A stretch of DNA of 28,974 bases, taken from IMG/VR virus record IMGVR_UViG_3300032331_003909, positions 1-28,974 of that record; one strand, 5' to 3'. Each line of letters begins with the position of its first letter. Within the stretch, counting starts at the first letter, position 1. Positions 19,324-28,048 of this stretch are shown here, in pieces. Below the pieces are notes generated by a model. It did not search any database and was not told the origin of the DNA. It was given only the letters and a program-made list of their open reading frames with translations. Source of the DNA: a virus. Position numbers and translations under genes: made by a program.

Positions 19324-21540
19324 ATGACAACAAAAAAAGGTCCAAAAGAAAAATTTTATTTGGGAAACACAAACCTCCCAACAGCACAAACGCAATATGA
19401 TTACACTCCTGACATGATCAAGGAGATTGCAAAGTGTAGAAAAAATATTCTACATTTTGCGAGTAATTATTTTTATATTATCAATGTTGATGAGGGTAGA
19501 CAGAAGATTAAACTTCATAAATTTCAGAAGAGAATTTTGAAGGCATTGATGGAGAATAGGTTTAATATCTTGTTGGCTTCCAGGCAAATAGGAAAAACAA
19601 CCCTTATGACAATTTATGCTCTTTGGGTTGCTCTTTTTGAAGAAGATCAAAGAATTTTAATTGTAGCGAACAAGGAACAAACCGCAAAAATGATTCTCAA
19701 AAGAATTAAAACAGCATTTGAAATGATGCCAAATTTTATCAAAGCTGGTGCGGTGGAATATGGTCAAACAAATATCTCACTTTCCAATGGTTCTTCTATT
19801 GGTATCTCCACAACAAGTAGTGATGCGGGTCGTGGTGAATCGGTAAATTGTTTACTAGTTGATGAAATTGCACATATTGAATGCTTTAGCGGAGAAACAT
19901 TCGTTAGAGTTAGAAATAAAAAAACTAAAGAAATTCAAAAAATTAAAGTAGAAAATTTCACAAAACAATTAAACAAAACTGAACAAATAATCGAAGAGGG
20001 TTTTGGGGATGTTATTAAAACATTTGCTAATTTAAATGAATGGGAAATTGAAACACCTAATGGATGGAGCGATTTCAAAGGCATCACCAAGATGAAAAAG
20101 AAACAACTTTATTCTGTAACAACGGAAAAGGATAAAAATGTAATCGTTTCTAAAAACCATTTTTTTATAGATGAGAATGATGAAAAAATGTTCTGTAAAG
20201 ATGCATTGAATAAAAATATTAAAACAATTGATGGTTTGGAAAAAGTCACAAAAATAGAAAAATACAAAAAGGGATGTGTTTATGACTTAATTTCCGTGGA
20301 AAAAGGAAATGTTTTTTATGGAAATGGTATTTTACACCATAATTGTGGATTATTAGAGGAATTCTGGAGGTCTGTCTATCCAATTATTTCATCTGCCAAA
20401 AAGTCCAAAATTCTTGCGGCATCCACACCGAAAGGAATCGGTAATCTTTTTCATGATCTTTGGGAAGGTGCAAATAAAACAGGAGAGGAATGGAACGGTT
20501 GGCACGGTGAAAGAGTAGACTGGTGGGAAGTTCCAAATAGAGATGAAAAATGGAAATTAGAAACCATGAGAACAATTGGTTCCAGAGAAGCATTCATGCA
20601 AGAGTTTGAAAATGCATTTCTAGCATCTGGTGAAATTCCAATTGACAAGGATGTTTATGATATGTTGGAATCTGGTTGCAAAGATCCAGAATACATTTTC
20701 GATGATGGTCAATATGTTGTATGGGACGAACCAAATGAAAAATGTCATTATGTTGTTGGTGTGGACGTTGGAGAAGGTTTGAATCAAAATGCCACAGTAT
20801 GTCAGATTCTAAACATCACAGACCTAACAAATATCACACAAGATGCCGTCTATTATACAAAGAAAATATCACCATATTATTTTGCCCAAAAATTACACGA
20901 TCTATTGCAACAATGGGGAAGACCACCAGTGCTTATAGAAAGAAACGGTTGTGGAGCACAAGTCATTGATTCTCTAAAAATGAATTATGGTTATGAAAAT
21001 ATTGTAACATGGGGAACGAAGGGTGCGATATCCAATGATTTCAAGATAACAAACAAAGCTGGTATTATAAGCCACCAAAATTCCAAGATAGAAGCAGTTA
21101 CAAATATGAGATACTTTCTCAATGAAATGAGAAGCATCAAAATAAGAGACATAAAGACATTAAGTGAAATTAAGGACTTCATTCGTCATCCAAATGGAAC
21201 ATGGAGTGGTAGAACTGCAAACACTTTGGATGACAGGGTTATGGCTCTTGTTTGGGCAACTGCCATTTTCATCAATGACATTTGCAAGAGATATTACGAG
21301 ATGATTGCAATGGATGACAATCAAAGACCATTAAAAATAAAACCAATCGATTATGGAATCACGGATATAGTATCTCCAAGCAATATATACGTGAACGAAA
21401 AAGATGCGCAAGCATTCATGCCACTTCCCACTGTTTTTAGTAATCCGATTGGAACAAAAGATGAATTTTCCAACATTCCAGATTATGAAATTTTAAAAAA
21501 AGATGGTTGGGATATTTTCACAAAGGATTTCAACTTCTAA
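19324..21540 (+). CDS. 17: Large terminase subunit, gp17-like, interrupted by an intein
   Basis: The DNA-packaging motor ATPase and nuclease, 738 residues as translated and 584 after predicted splicing (T4 gp17 has 610). Walker A is SRQIGKTT (residues 86-93) as in T4 (SRQLGKTT); Walker B is LLVDE (177-181). The intein occupies residues 187-340, five residues after the Walker B glutamate. Past it come ISSAKKSKILAASTPKG (ATPase coupling motif) and the RNase H-like nuclease with GVDVGEG (D481), VLIERNGCG (E539) and NTLDDRVMA (D636/D637). All catalytic residues are intact. A CTAAATA box is 6 nt upstream. The stop codon forms part of the next late box. No small terminase gene is seen next to it. 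Confidence 0.96.
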   Translation: MTTKKGPKEKFYLGNTNLPTAQTQYDYTPDMIKEIAKCRKNILHFASNYFYIINVDEGRQKIKLHKFQKRILKALMENRFNILLASRQIGKTTLMTIYALWVALFEEDQRILIVANKEQTAKMILKRIKTAFEMMPNFIKAGAVEYGQTNISLSNGSSIGISTTSSDAGRGESVNCLLVDEIAHIECFSGETFVRVRNKKTKEIQKIKVENFTKQLNKTEQIIEEGFGDVIKTFANLNEWEIETPNGWSDFKGITKMKKKQLYSVTTEKDKNVIVSKNHFFIDENDEKMFCKDALNKNIKTIDGLEKVTKIEKYKKGCVYDLISVEKGNVFYGNGILHHNCGLLEEFWRSVYPIISSAKKSKILAASTPKGIGNLFHDLWEGANKTGEEWNGWHGERVDWWEVPNRDEKWKLETMRTIGSREAFMQEFENAFLASGEIPIDKDVYDMLESGCKDPEYIFDDGQYVVWDEPNEKCHYVVGVDVGEGLNQNATVCQILNITDLTNITQDAVYYTKKISPYYFAQKLHDLLQQWGRPPVLIERNGCGAQVIDSLKMNYGYENIVTWGTKGAISNDFKITNKAGIISHQNSKIEAVTNMRYFLNEMRSIKIRDIKTLSEIKDFIRHPNGTWSGRTANTLDDRVMALVWATAIFINDICKRYYEMIAMDDNQRPLKIKPIDYGITDIVSPSNIYVNEKDAQAFMPLPTVFSNPIGTKDEFSNIPDYEILKKDGWDIFTKDFNF
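19882..20343 (+). mobile_element. Mini-intein inserted just after the terminase Walker B motif
   Basis: A 154-residue in-frame intein. It begins with the block A pattern CFSGETFVRV (Cys1), has a block B-like SKNHFF, a block F-like CVYDLISVEKGNVF, and ends with block G GILHHN followed by Cys as the first C-extein residue. These carry the residues needed for protein splicing: Cys1, the block B His, penultimate His, terminal Asn and +1 Cys. The size leaves no room for a LAGLIDADG or HNH homing endonuclease between blocks B and F, so it cannot move by itself. The interrupted terminase sequence rejoins as VDEIAHIE-CGLLEEFW. Splicing is predicted, not shown. Confidence 0.94.
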
Positions 21541-21543
21541 ATA
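21537..21543 (+). promoter_or_regulatory. Late promoter box CTAAATA
   Basis: Five bases before ATG 21549; its TAA is the terminase stop codon. Confidence 0.78.
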
Positions 21544-21548
21544 TTATC

Positions 21549-22127
21549 ATGTCCAATCTTTCCATTTTCCAATCTTCATTCAACAAGCAAAGAAAAGACA
21601 AATTCATCATGGTTTTCGATCTTCCGAAGATTTTGAAACCAGAGAAGTCAATATTGGAAAGAGGTAATAATAAAGTAATGCCAGATACAGTTCAGTATTC
21701 TCTTTACGGAACCGTAATTCCACCCCTAAACATTCCATCCACAAATGTACCATATGCTGGACAAGTTCCAAAAATAACGACATTCAATCGTCCAGCATTT
21801 GAAAATATGACAGTGAATTTCACAGTTGACAATCTTTTTAACAACTATTGGGTATTGTACAGATGGCTCAATTGTTTCAATGATGGAAAAAAAGGATTAT
21901 ATAAAACCCCAATTCCATCCAAAGGTTTGATGCCAGATTATCAAACCACAATCACAGTATATGGCAGGGACGAATATAATAAAAACGTAATAAAATTTAA
22001 TTTTTATCATTGTTTTCCTGTAAGTCTTGGTGGAATAGGGTATTCGGACAGGGATGCAAGCGAAATGGAATCTTCATTTCAGTATGCATATCACCAATTT
22101 GAAGCGGAATTGTTACCAGAAAAATAA
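21549..22127 (+). CDS. Tail tube-like protein (gp19-family paralogue)
   Basis: A 192-residue protein between terminase and sheath. Its second half, with MTVNFTVDNLFNNYWVLYRW, TTITVYGRD, FNFYHCFPVSLGGIGYSDRD and a closing SSFQYAYHQFEAELL, follows the layout of gp19 tail tube proteins (substitution loop, then P-x-x-L-G-x-I-x-Y/D-x-x-D, then a final strand). It could be a tail terminator, a tail completion protein or a second tube ring protein. The frame is open to 21507 within the terminase gene, but the ATG at 21549 lies 5 nt after a CTAAATA box that overlaps the terminase stop, so that start is chosen. Confidence 0.7.
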   Translation: MSNLSIFQSSFNKQRKDKFIMVFDLPKILKPEKSILERGNNKVMPDTVQYSLYGTVIPPLNIPSTNVPYAGQVPKITTFNRPAFENMTVNFTVDNLFNNYWVLYRWLNCFNDGKKGLYKTPIPSKGLMPDYQTTITVYGRDEYNKNVIKFNFYHCFPVSLGGIGYSDRDASEMESSFQYAYHQFEAELLPEK

Positions 22128-22165
22128 TTTTTTAATATTTTTTATAAAAAACGTTCTTGAAAAAT

Positions 22166-22173
22166 CATAAATA
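22166..22173 (+). promoter_or_regulatory. Late promoter box CATAAATA
   Basis: Six bases before the sheath ATG at 22180. Confidence 0.82.
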
Positions 22174-22179
22174 ACTTAT

Positions 22180-24585
22180 ATGGCACGTATAATTCAATCA
22201 CCGGGTGTGGAGATCAAAGAGATCGACCTTACACTTAGACCCGTTACAATCGAGGGAACTTCAGTTTTTATCGCAGGTTTTGCATCACAAGGACCAGTCG
22301 ATGAAGTTCTTCAACCGACAAGCATTTCCGAATTTGAACAAATTTACGGTTCACCGACAAATGCCGCTGAACGTTATTTTTATCACACCGTTAAAAATGT
22401 TGTAAATTCATCCCCTGCTCGCCTTCTTGTAACACGTCTTCCTTATGGTAACAACAAAGGTGATGGTTTCTCTTCTTGGAGATATAGTGCTCTAGCCTAT
22501 CCTGTAAAAGCTTTATCCGCAAATGGTGGTGTTACGAGCATTTCTACAAATCTATCCGCAGCACAAACTTATTTTATCGGAAAACCGACACACCTTGAAC
22601 TTAGTGCGGAACAATATCAAAGCATTGTAGAAGGAAATATTGATTGGTCAAATACTCCAACCGCATCTGGTTCATTTACATATAGCAACTTGAAAGATGC
22701 AGCTTTAGTTGTTCTAAACAAGTCGCAAACAACTGTAAACAACAAATTCGAAGGTTACTATGTTGGATTTGCTGATAATAGCAATTTCAATCCAGCCACT
22801 CAATTTGATTCCATTCGAACAGTTGAAGGCATTCAATCTTCTTTAGATTCAATTTCAACTTATACAACAGTTCCGAAAAATCGTCTGAATTTCAGTCTTT
22901 CTGCAACCAAGTTTGGAAGCGGAGATTCCATTTCAGAGGTCATGGAAAATCTATCCAAGTTCGATATCAGCGAAACAGTATATCAAGATAGTGCAGCATT
23001 CGGCATATTCAAACTTCGCCAAAGCATCTTCACTCCAGATACAATTTCTCTTGATTATGTTTTAACTGAAAATTATACAGGATCGTTCGATTACCACAGA
23101 CAAGTTGGTGATCAAAATGGTGGATCACCTGTAACATTCAACATTTCAAGACTCGCTGAAGATTCCCCAAACATCAATGTTATTGTAAACCCATATATCA
23201 GTAACAGATATGCTGATACTTGGCTAGATAATAACGGAATCCCAACTAAAAAAGTAAGGTTTCTTTCCAAGCAAATCGAAAAACCACTTTCTGATTCAGG
23301 ATTTATCGACACGCAATCAACTTATGTTACAAGAGTCGGTGCAGCATCTGGTACAGTTGCGACAATAGCATCTTCTTATGGATATGCTGATTCATTATTC
23401 CCTCTTGGTGTATATAGCAATACTGTGGCATCAGACAAATCAATTGGCTCCCTTCCAAAGAAACTTGATCGTGCTCTAGAATTAGTTGAAAGTGATGAAC
23501 TCTATCCAATTGATATTGCACTTGAAGCTGGTCTTGGTACAATTTATGTAAACGCCATTGAACAATCCAATCAAACAACTGAATCTGGATATGCATCTGC
23601 TGGAGAATATATTGAAAGTACTCCTTTAAATGCTCTTTCTGCGTTCTATACAACGAATTCGGAAAACTTAAACTCGGAGGGTCTAAGAATTCGTGGAAAT
23701 TACACAGCTATTTCAAATATTTTCATCAATTATGCTGAAAAAGTTAGAAAAGACTTCTTGGTTGTTTTAGATCCAATTAGAAACATTTTTGTTCAAGGTA
23801 CGAATAGCAAAGTTATCAATACTAAAAAACTTTGGTCGCCAAATGCTGGAAATGATCCTGATCCAACTGCTGCTGGATATGTTACAACAAACTTCTCTCA
23901 GCATATATATTGGCCTTTAAGACATCAATTTGGAACAACAAATTGTTCTTATGCCACAACATATGCAACTTGGGCGCAAGTATTGGACCCACAAAGCAAT
24001 CGTCAAATTTGGATTCCATTCTCAGGATTTGCTTGTGCTGCAATGGCAAATACGGATTCAAACTTCCAACCTTGGTCAGCACCAGCTGGTTTCACTCGCG
24101 GTGTTCTCATTGGAGTAAACGATCTCTCAATTTATCCTAAACAAAAACAACGTGATCAATTGTATAAGATTTCCATGAATCCAGTACCATTCTTTCCGAA
24201 TGAAGGATTTGTGATCTTCGGTCAAAAAACCTTATTGAAGAAACCTTCAGCTTTTGATCGCATCAACGTTCGTCGCTTGTTCCTAGCCTTGGAAAAAGCA
24301 ACAAAACAAACAGCTAGATTCTTTGTATTCGAGCCTAATACCCTCTTTACAAGAACTCAAGTCATCAACGTTCTTGCTCCAATTTTTGAAAATGCAAAAA
24401 ATACAGAAGGTGTTTATGATTACAGAATCGTTTGTTCCGAACTAAACAATACTCCTGATGTAATCGACAACAATGAACTAAAAATTGACATCTATATTCA
24501 ACCAGTAAGAACAGCAGAGTTTATTCTTGTAAACTTCTATGCAACCAGAACTGGAACAAATTTCGATGAACTAATCGGAGGTTAA
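22180..24585 (+). CDS. 18: Tail sheath protein, gp18-like
   Basis: The contractile sheath subunit, 801 residues (T4 gp18 has 659). The start SPGVEIKEIDLT with VTIEGTSVFIAGFASQGPVDE is the usual sheath N terminus that interlocks with neighbouring subunits. The conserved C-terminal domain includes PWSAPAGFTRGVLIGVNDL, NPVPFFPNEGFVIFGQKTL, FDRINVRRLFLALEKATKQT and a final strand ELKIDIYIQPVRTAEFILVNF. The extra length lies in the middle (about residues 100-450), where sheaths carry variable surface domains. A CATAAATA box is 6 nt upstream of the ATG. The tube gene follows at once, as in T4. Confidence 0.96.
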   Translation: MARIIQSPGVEIKEIDLTLRPVTIEGTSVFIAGFASQGPVDEVLQPTSISEFEQIYGSPTNAAERYFYHTVKNVVNSSPARLLVTRLPYGNNKGDGFSSWRYSALAYPVKALSANGGVTSISTNLSAAQTYFIGKPTHLELSAEQYQSIVEGNIDWSNTPTASGSFTYSNLKDAALVVLNKSQTTVNNKFEGYYVGFADNSNFNPATQFDSIRTVEGIQSSLDSISTYTTVPKNRLNFSLSATKFGSGDSISEVMENLSKFDISETVYQDSAAFGIFKLRQSIFTPDTISLDYVLTENYTGSFDYHRQVGDQNGGSPVTFNISRLAEDSPNINVIVNPYISNRYADTWLDNNGIPTKKVRFLSKQIEKPLSDSGFIDTQSTYVTRVGAASGTVATIASSYGYADSLFPLGVYSNTVASDKSIGSLPKKLDRALELVESDELYPIDIALEAGLGTIYVNAIEQSNQTTESGYASAGEYIESTPLNALSAFYTTNSENLNSEGLRIRGNYTAISNIFINYAEKVRKDFLVVLDPIRNIFVQGTNSKVINTKKLWSPNAGNDPDPTAAGYVTTNFSQHIYWPLRHQFGTTNCSYATTYATWAQVLDPQSNRQIWIPFSGFACAAMANTDSNFQPWSAPAGFTRGVLIGVNDLSIYPKQKQRDQLYKISMNPVPFFPNEGFVIFGQKTLLKKPSAFDRINVRRLFLALEKATKQTARFFVFEPNTLFTRTQVINVLAPIFENAKNTEGVYDYRIVCSELNNTPDVIDNNELKIDIYIQPVRTAEFILVNFYATRTGTNFDELIGG

Positions 24586-24587
24586 TT

Positions 24588-24595
24588 AATAAATA
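24588..24595 (+). promoter_or_regulatory. Late promoter box AATAAATA
   Basis: Eleven bases before the tail tube ATG at 24607. Confidence 0.78.
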
Positions 24596-24606
24596 ATTAA
24601 AATACT

Positions 24607-25158
24607 ATGGCAGCTACAAAACAAACCATTCAAGATTTCTACAGAGTAGCATCACAACGCGATTTCGCACGTGATGTGCAATTTAGAGTTTTAAGCATTA
24701 CACCGCAAGGTACAACTACCAGATTTGATGAAAACGATCTCGTCTATGCACGAACAGCATCACTTCCTTCCAGACAGATTGGAAATGTGCCTACGAAATA
24801 TATGGGATTAACCTTCAACATACCTGGCCTAGCAACCTATCCAGGCTCCGAGGGTTATGAAATTAATTTCTATTGCAGTGCTAATTCTGATCTCAGAAAG
24901 AAATTCCTTTCTTGGACAAATGATACATTTAATGATGCCAATAGTACAGGTAATTATCTAACTCCAACTCAAAATTCAACAATTGATTTAGTTCAACTTG
25001 ATGTTAACTTTGAAAAGGTTAATCAATATCAATTGGTTGGCGTTAGCATCAGAGATGTTGGTGCGTTGAGCTATAGCATATCTGAAGGAGCAGGAAATGT
25101 TTTAAACTTTCCAGTTAAACTCGCCTACCATTACTGGAGAGAAGTTAAAAATAGTTAA
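24607..25158 (+). CDS. 19: Tail tube protein, gp19-like
   Basis: The main tail tube subunit, 183 residues (T4 gp19 has 163). It has the tube fold pattern: DFARDVQFRVLSI near the start, then ASLPSRQIGNVPTKYMGLTF (the strand and loop that lock rings together), FYCSANSDLRKKFLSWTNDTF, and QLVGVSIRDVGALSYSISEG with a final strand LNFPVKLAYHYWREV. It lies directly after the sheath gene, as in T4. An AATAAATA box precedes the ATG by 11 nt, longer than usual here. Expected to polymerise around the tape measure and be surrounded by the sheath. Confidence 0.9.
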   Translation: MAATKQTIQDFYRVASQRDFARDVQFRVLSITPQGTTTRFDENDLVYARTASLPSRQIGNVPTKYMGLTFNIPGLATYPGSEGYEINFYCSANSDLRKKFLSWTNDTFNDANSTGNYLTPTQNSTIDLVQLDVNFEKVNQYQLVGVSIRDVGALSYSISEGAGNVLNFPVKLAYHYWREVKNS

Positions 25159-25174
25159 AACTTCATCCTTTCCC

Positions 25175-25182
25175 AATAAATA
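25175..25182 (+). promoter_or_regulatory. Late promoter box AATAAATA
   Basis: Six bases before ATG 25189. Confidence 0.78.
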
Positions 25183-25188
25183 ATTAAA

Positions 25189-26130
25189 ATGGGATCTGGA
25201 TTAAGCGATGCATTTAATAATGCGTTAAATGGAATTAAAAAAAACGTGGGAGGTGTTTTCTCTGGTAGAAACCCCCTCACTCAACCTCAAGTTGGGGAAC
25301 TATTTGGTTTTAATATCCAAGGTGCTCCATTAATATCAACAAGAGACTATTTTCTTCTTCAATTAGAATCTTGGTTAACTGCAATACCTCTTCAGTCTCA
25401 GTGGATCGTATTAATTCAACCATTTCCTCAGTGTATCAATACAAGCATAATTCAAGGTCTGGAAAGAACTGGTGGTGATTATAAAAATTATGACATTGAT
25501 CAAGCAAGAAGTATTTTAACATCATACCCATTTCAAAAAGTTAATGGATGTTTATTTGCTCAGAGCGTTCAACTTCCAGATGAAAAAATGACGATTGAAA
25601 GGGCAAATGTAATAAATCCTAGGGGTTTCTTGCCAGGCATTATTTCAACAGGTAGAACTCCTTCAAATTCATTAACAATATCATTTCTGGAAACAAACAC
25701 TTCATTTGCAGATTTCGTAATAAGACCTTGGGTTATTGCAGCTGAACACTTTGGTTTCGTTGCAAGAGAAAACGATACAACAACAAAAAGAGATTATAGA
25801 AATGTAAAATCGACTATATACGTTTTACAATACACAAGAACATTTCAAAATGTTTCCATGATTCCAAGAAAAGTATGGACATTTTTCAATTGCGCTCCAA
25901 TCACAGTTAATACAAAAACGTTGGGATATGAAGAACCGAATTCGGCTCCAACAATAGAAACTAATTGGACTTATACTGATTATGCACTATCTAATTCACT
26001 TTATCTTCCCCTTCCAAATATAATAGATAGAATATCAAATGCATTTAGAGGTAATTTTCCAACAATCAGCCCATTCCAAGGTGGAAAAGGGAATGGAAAT
26101 TTTCCGCAAAATATTACAGGTTTTTTATAA
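25189..26130 (+). CDS. Baseplate tail tube initiator, gp54/gp48-like
   Basis: A 313-residue protein close to T4 gp54 in length (320) and layout: an N-terminal Gly/Asn-rich arm, a hydrophobic IPLQSQWIVLI strand, then a tube-like core with VQLPDEKMTIERANV, SNSLTISFLETNTSF and IRPWVIAAEHFGF, and a late strand pair around VWTFFNCAPITVN and TNWTYTDYAL. gp48 and gp54 are tube-fold proteins that cap the baseplate hub and start tube polymerisation, and genes for them often lie near gp19. Which of the two it corresponds to cannot be settled by eye. An AATAAATA box is 6 nt upstream. Confidence 0.72.
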   Translation: MGSGLSDAFNNALNGIKKNVGGVFSGRNPLTQPQVGELFGFNIQGAPLISTRDYFLLQLESWLTAIPLQSQWIVLIQPFPQCINTSIIQGLERTGGDYKNYDIDQARSILTSYPFQKVNGCLFAQSVQLPDEKMTIERANVINPRGFLPGIISTGRTPSNSLTISFLETNTSFADFVIRPWVIAAEHFGFVARENDTTTKRDYRNVKSTIYVLQYTRTFQNVSMIPRKVWTFFNCAPITVNTKTLGYEEPNSAPTIETNWTYTDYALSNSLYLPLPNIIDRISNAFRGNFPTISPFQGGKGNGNFPQNITGFL

Positions 26131-26136
26131 AAATTT

Positions 26137-26793
26137 ATGGATATTTTTACAAAATGCCATATTCCGAGCATTGGTGAAGAATTGAAGGTTAATAAACTTT
26201 GTTTTGGTGATTACTTTCAACTCAATTCATACATTTCCAATAATGATTTTGAAAACATAAGTAATACTTTTGATCTGATTTGTCAAAAATCATTAAACGA
26301 TACAAATCTTACAAATTTAGACAAGTTTATTTTATTGATGCATTTAAATTGCGAATATCTTGAACCTATATTAAAATTACAAGCAAAAGATAATGAGTCC
26401 AATTCGGTAACTTATGAAATTTTTTTAAAAGATGTTATAAATAAATCAAAAAAATATGAATTGGGTAATTTTCCACTACCAAAAAAGTTTTATTATTCAG
26501 ATGTAAATGATATATTAAAAGAAACTGGTAAAAATACAGAGGAAATAAAGGAACACATAGAGAAGAACAAGATTTTAATGTTTGAGATTCCAGATATGAT
26601 TAGAAATATTCCTAATGTTTATTTTAATTGTTTCGATAATACTCTTTTTTACTTTTTAAAATTGGTTTACTCAACGGATAAAAATAATATATACGGTAAA
26701 ATAAAAAAATTAAAAAAAGAATATAATTTTCTTCTTTCTGAAATATATGAAATGAGTCCAAAAGAAATAGCCTTGTTTCTCGGTGATAAATAA
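26137..26793 (+). CDS. Baseplate hub assembly protein, gp26/gp51-like
   Basis: A 218-residue, AT-rich, mostly helical protein. The N-terminal strand MDIFTKCHIPSIGEELKVNK followed by a helix-rich body with FILLMHLNCEYLEPILKL, and the KFYYSDVNDILKETGK and MSPKEIALFLGD segments, fit the T4 gp26/gp51 family (about 208-249 residues), whose members help assemble the hub and are not or only weakly present in virions. It follows the tube initiator after six bases with only a weak TATAAAAA box, so it is probably coupled to it. The assignment rests on length, layout and context. Confidence 0.6.
   Translation: MDIFTKCHIPSIGEELKVNKLCFGDYFQLNSYISNNDFENISNTFDLICQKSLNDTNLTNLDKFILLMHLNCEYLEPILKLQAKDNESNSVTYEIFLKDVINKSKKYELGNFPLPKKFYYSDVNDILKETGKNTEEIKEHIEKNKILMFEIPDMIRNIPNVYFNCFDNTLFYFLKLVYSTDKNNIYGKIKKLKKEYNFLLSEIYEMSPKEIALFLGDK
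26785..26792 (+). promoter_or_regulatory. Late promoter box GATAAATA
   Basis: Five bases before ATG 26798; overlaps the previous stop codon. Confidence 0.72.
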
Positions 26794-26797
26794 TTGA

Positions 26798-28039
26798 ATG
26801 GCAGAAGAAAAAAAAACTCCAGAAAGCGTTTTTGCAATAGATAATCCAAAAGATATTTCATCCGCGAATAAAGGGATGAACGTTGAGTCTTCGGAGGAAA
26901 AACAAAAAGAAGAGTTGGTTCTGGAAACTAAAGACATGACATTGGAGGATTTGAAATCATATCTCCAAAAAAATAATGTTATTGTCAATGAACAAAATAT
27001 TGAAAATTATTACAATCAAATTGTTGAAAATAAAAAATATATAAACGAATATAACAATGCGATAAAAGAATTGGATGAAGCCAAAAAGATTTTTTCAGAC
27101 AAAAATGAAGAAATTGGAAGAACGGATAATCCAGATAAAACGATTGTTTCCAAAATATCCGAATTGGAGAAAAGACTTGCGGATTTGAACGTGGAAAAAC
27201 AAAAAAATGAAGATTCGATAAAATCCACGATTAATAATATTTTCAATGAAAATAAAACAGAAAATTCAAAAAATGTAAATTTTGAAACAAAAAATAACGT
27301 TTTAAATATGGCATTGAATGGAGTACAAAAGCCTGCACCTGTTGAAAAAAAGATTGAAAATATAGAAAACAAATCCAAAGATGAAACGAAAGAAGTCGAA
27401 AAAGAAACAACGAATCCAACAGTAGAAAAGGTTGTAGAAGAACAACCTAAACAAGATACAATAGCAGTAGAAAAAATTGTAGAGGAACAACCTAAACAAA
27501 GTTCAATAGCAGTAGAAAAGGTTGTAGAGGAACAACCTAAACAAAGTTCAATAGCAGTAGAAAAGGTTGTAGAAGAACAACCTAAACAAAGTTCAATAGC
27601 AGTAGAAAAAGCTATTGAGGAGGAAAAAACACCAATTTATCCTCCAAAAGAAACAAAACCTGAAATTCCAATTTCAGATATTAAAAAAACTGAAACGGAT
27701 ACAAAAAAAGAAGAAAATGTAGAAAAAATGCAAAATGATAAAGACTTAAATTCTTTATCAGAAGAGATGAGAAAGGGTTTCGAGTCCGTTTTAAGTGCAA
27801 TTCAAGGAATTTCAAAAACAGCTTCACAACAACCTCAAAAAGAGGAACAAAAACAAGAAGAATCGAAACAAGAACCAGAATCAAAGCAATCCACAGATAC
27901 TCAAAACAAATCGAAAACCCCTCAAAAAAATTACATAGAAGAATATAGGCAAAGTCTTAGATCAAATGTTCCAATAGATGGATTTGTTGGAATTAAAGGT
28001 CTTCATCTGAAAGCCAACAACATTGGATCGTTTGTCTAA
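26798..28039 (+). CDS. Coiled-coil, Lys/Glu-rich virion-associated protein with 15-residue repeats
   Basis: A 413-residue, highly charged, largely disordered or coiled-coil protein not assigned to a family. Residues about 45-140 form a coiled coil (KSYLQKNNVIVNEQNIENYY, then ISELEKRLADLNVEKQKNED). Residues 209-275 hold four to five tandem copies of a 15-residue unit, VEKVVEEQPKQSSIA. After a helix around EEMRKGFESVLSAIQGI and a Gln/Glu/Lys-rich stretch, the only ordered-looking part is the very end, NVPIDGFVGIKGLHLKANNI. Its place after hub assembly genes suggests a tail or baseplate assembly role. A GATAAATA box (26785-26792) overlaps the previous stop; ATG is 5 nt downstream. Confidence 0.55.
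   Translation: MAEEKKTPESVFAIDNPKDISSANKGMNVESSEEKQKEELVLETKDMTLEDLKSYLQKNNVIVNEQNIENYYNQIVENKKYINEYNNAIKELDEAKKIFSDKNEEIGRTDNPDKTIVSKISELEKRLADLNVEKQKNEDSIKSTINNIFNENKTENSKNVNFETKNNVLNMALNGVQKPAPVEKKIENIENKSKDETKEVEKETTNPTVEKVVEEQPKQDTIAVEKIVEEQPKQSSIAVEKVVEEQPKQSSIAVEKVVEEQPKQSSIAVEKAIEEEKTPIYPPKETKPEIPISDIKKTETDTKKEENVEKMQNDKDLNSLSEEMRKGFESVLSAIQGISKTASQQPQKEEQKQEESKQEPESKQSTDTQNKSKTPQKNYIEEYRQSLRSNVPIDGFVGIKGLHLKANNIGSFV
27422..27622 (+). repeat. Tandem 45-base coding repeats
   Basis: Four 45-base units at 27422-27466, 27467-27511, 27512-27556 and 27557-27601, plus a partial fifth to about 27622. Units 2 to 4 differ by only a few silent or conservative bases, so expansion is recent. Each unit encodes VEKVVEEQPKQSSIA or a variant. 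Confidence 0.95.
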
Positions 28040-28042
28040 ATA
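28036..28042 (+). promoter_or_regulatory. Late promoter box CTAAATA
   Basis: Six bases before GTG 28049; supports that non-ATG start. Its TAA is the previous stop codon. Confidence 0.75.
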
Positions 28043-28048
28043 TTTTTA

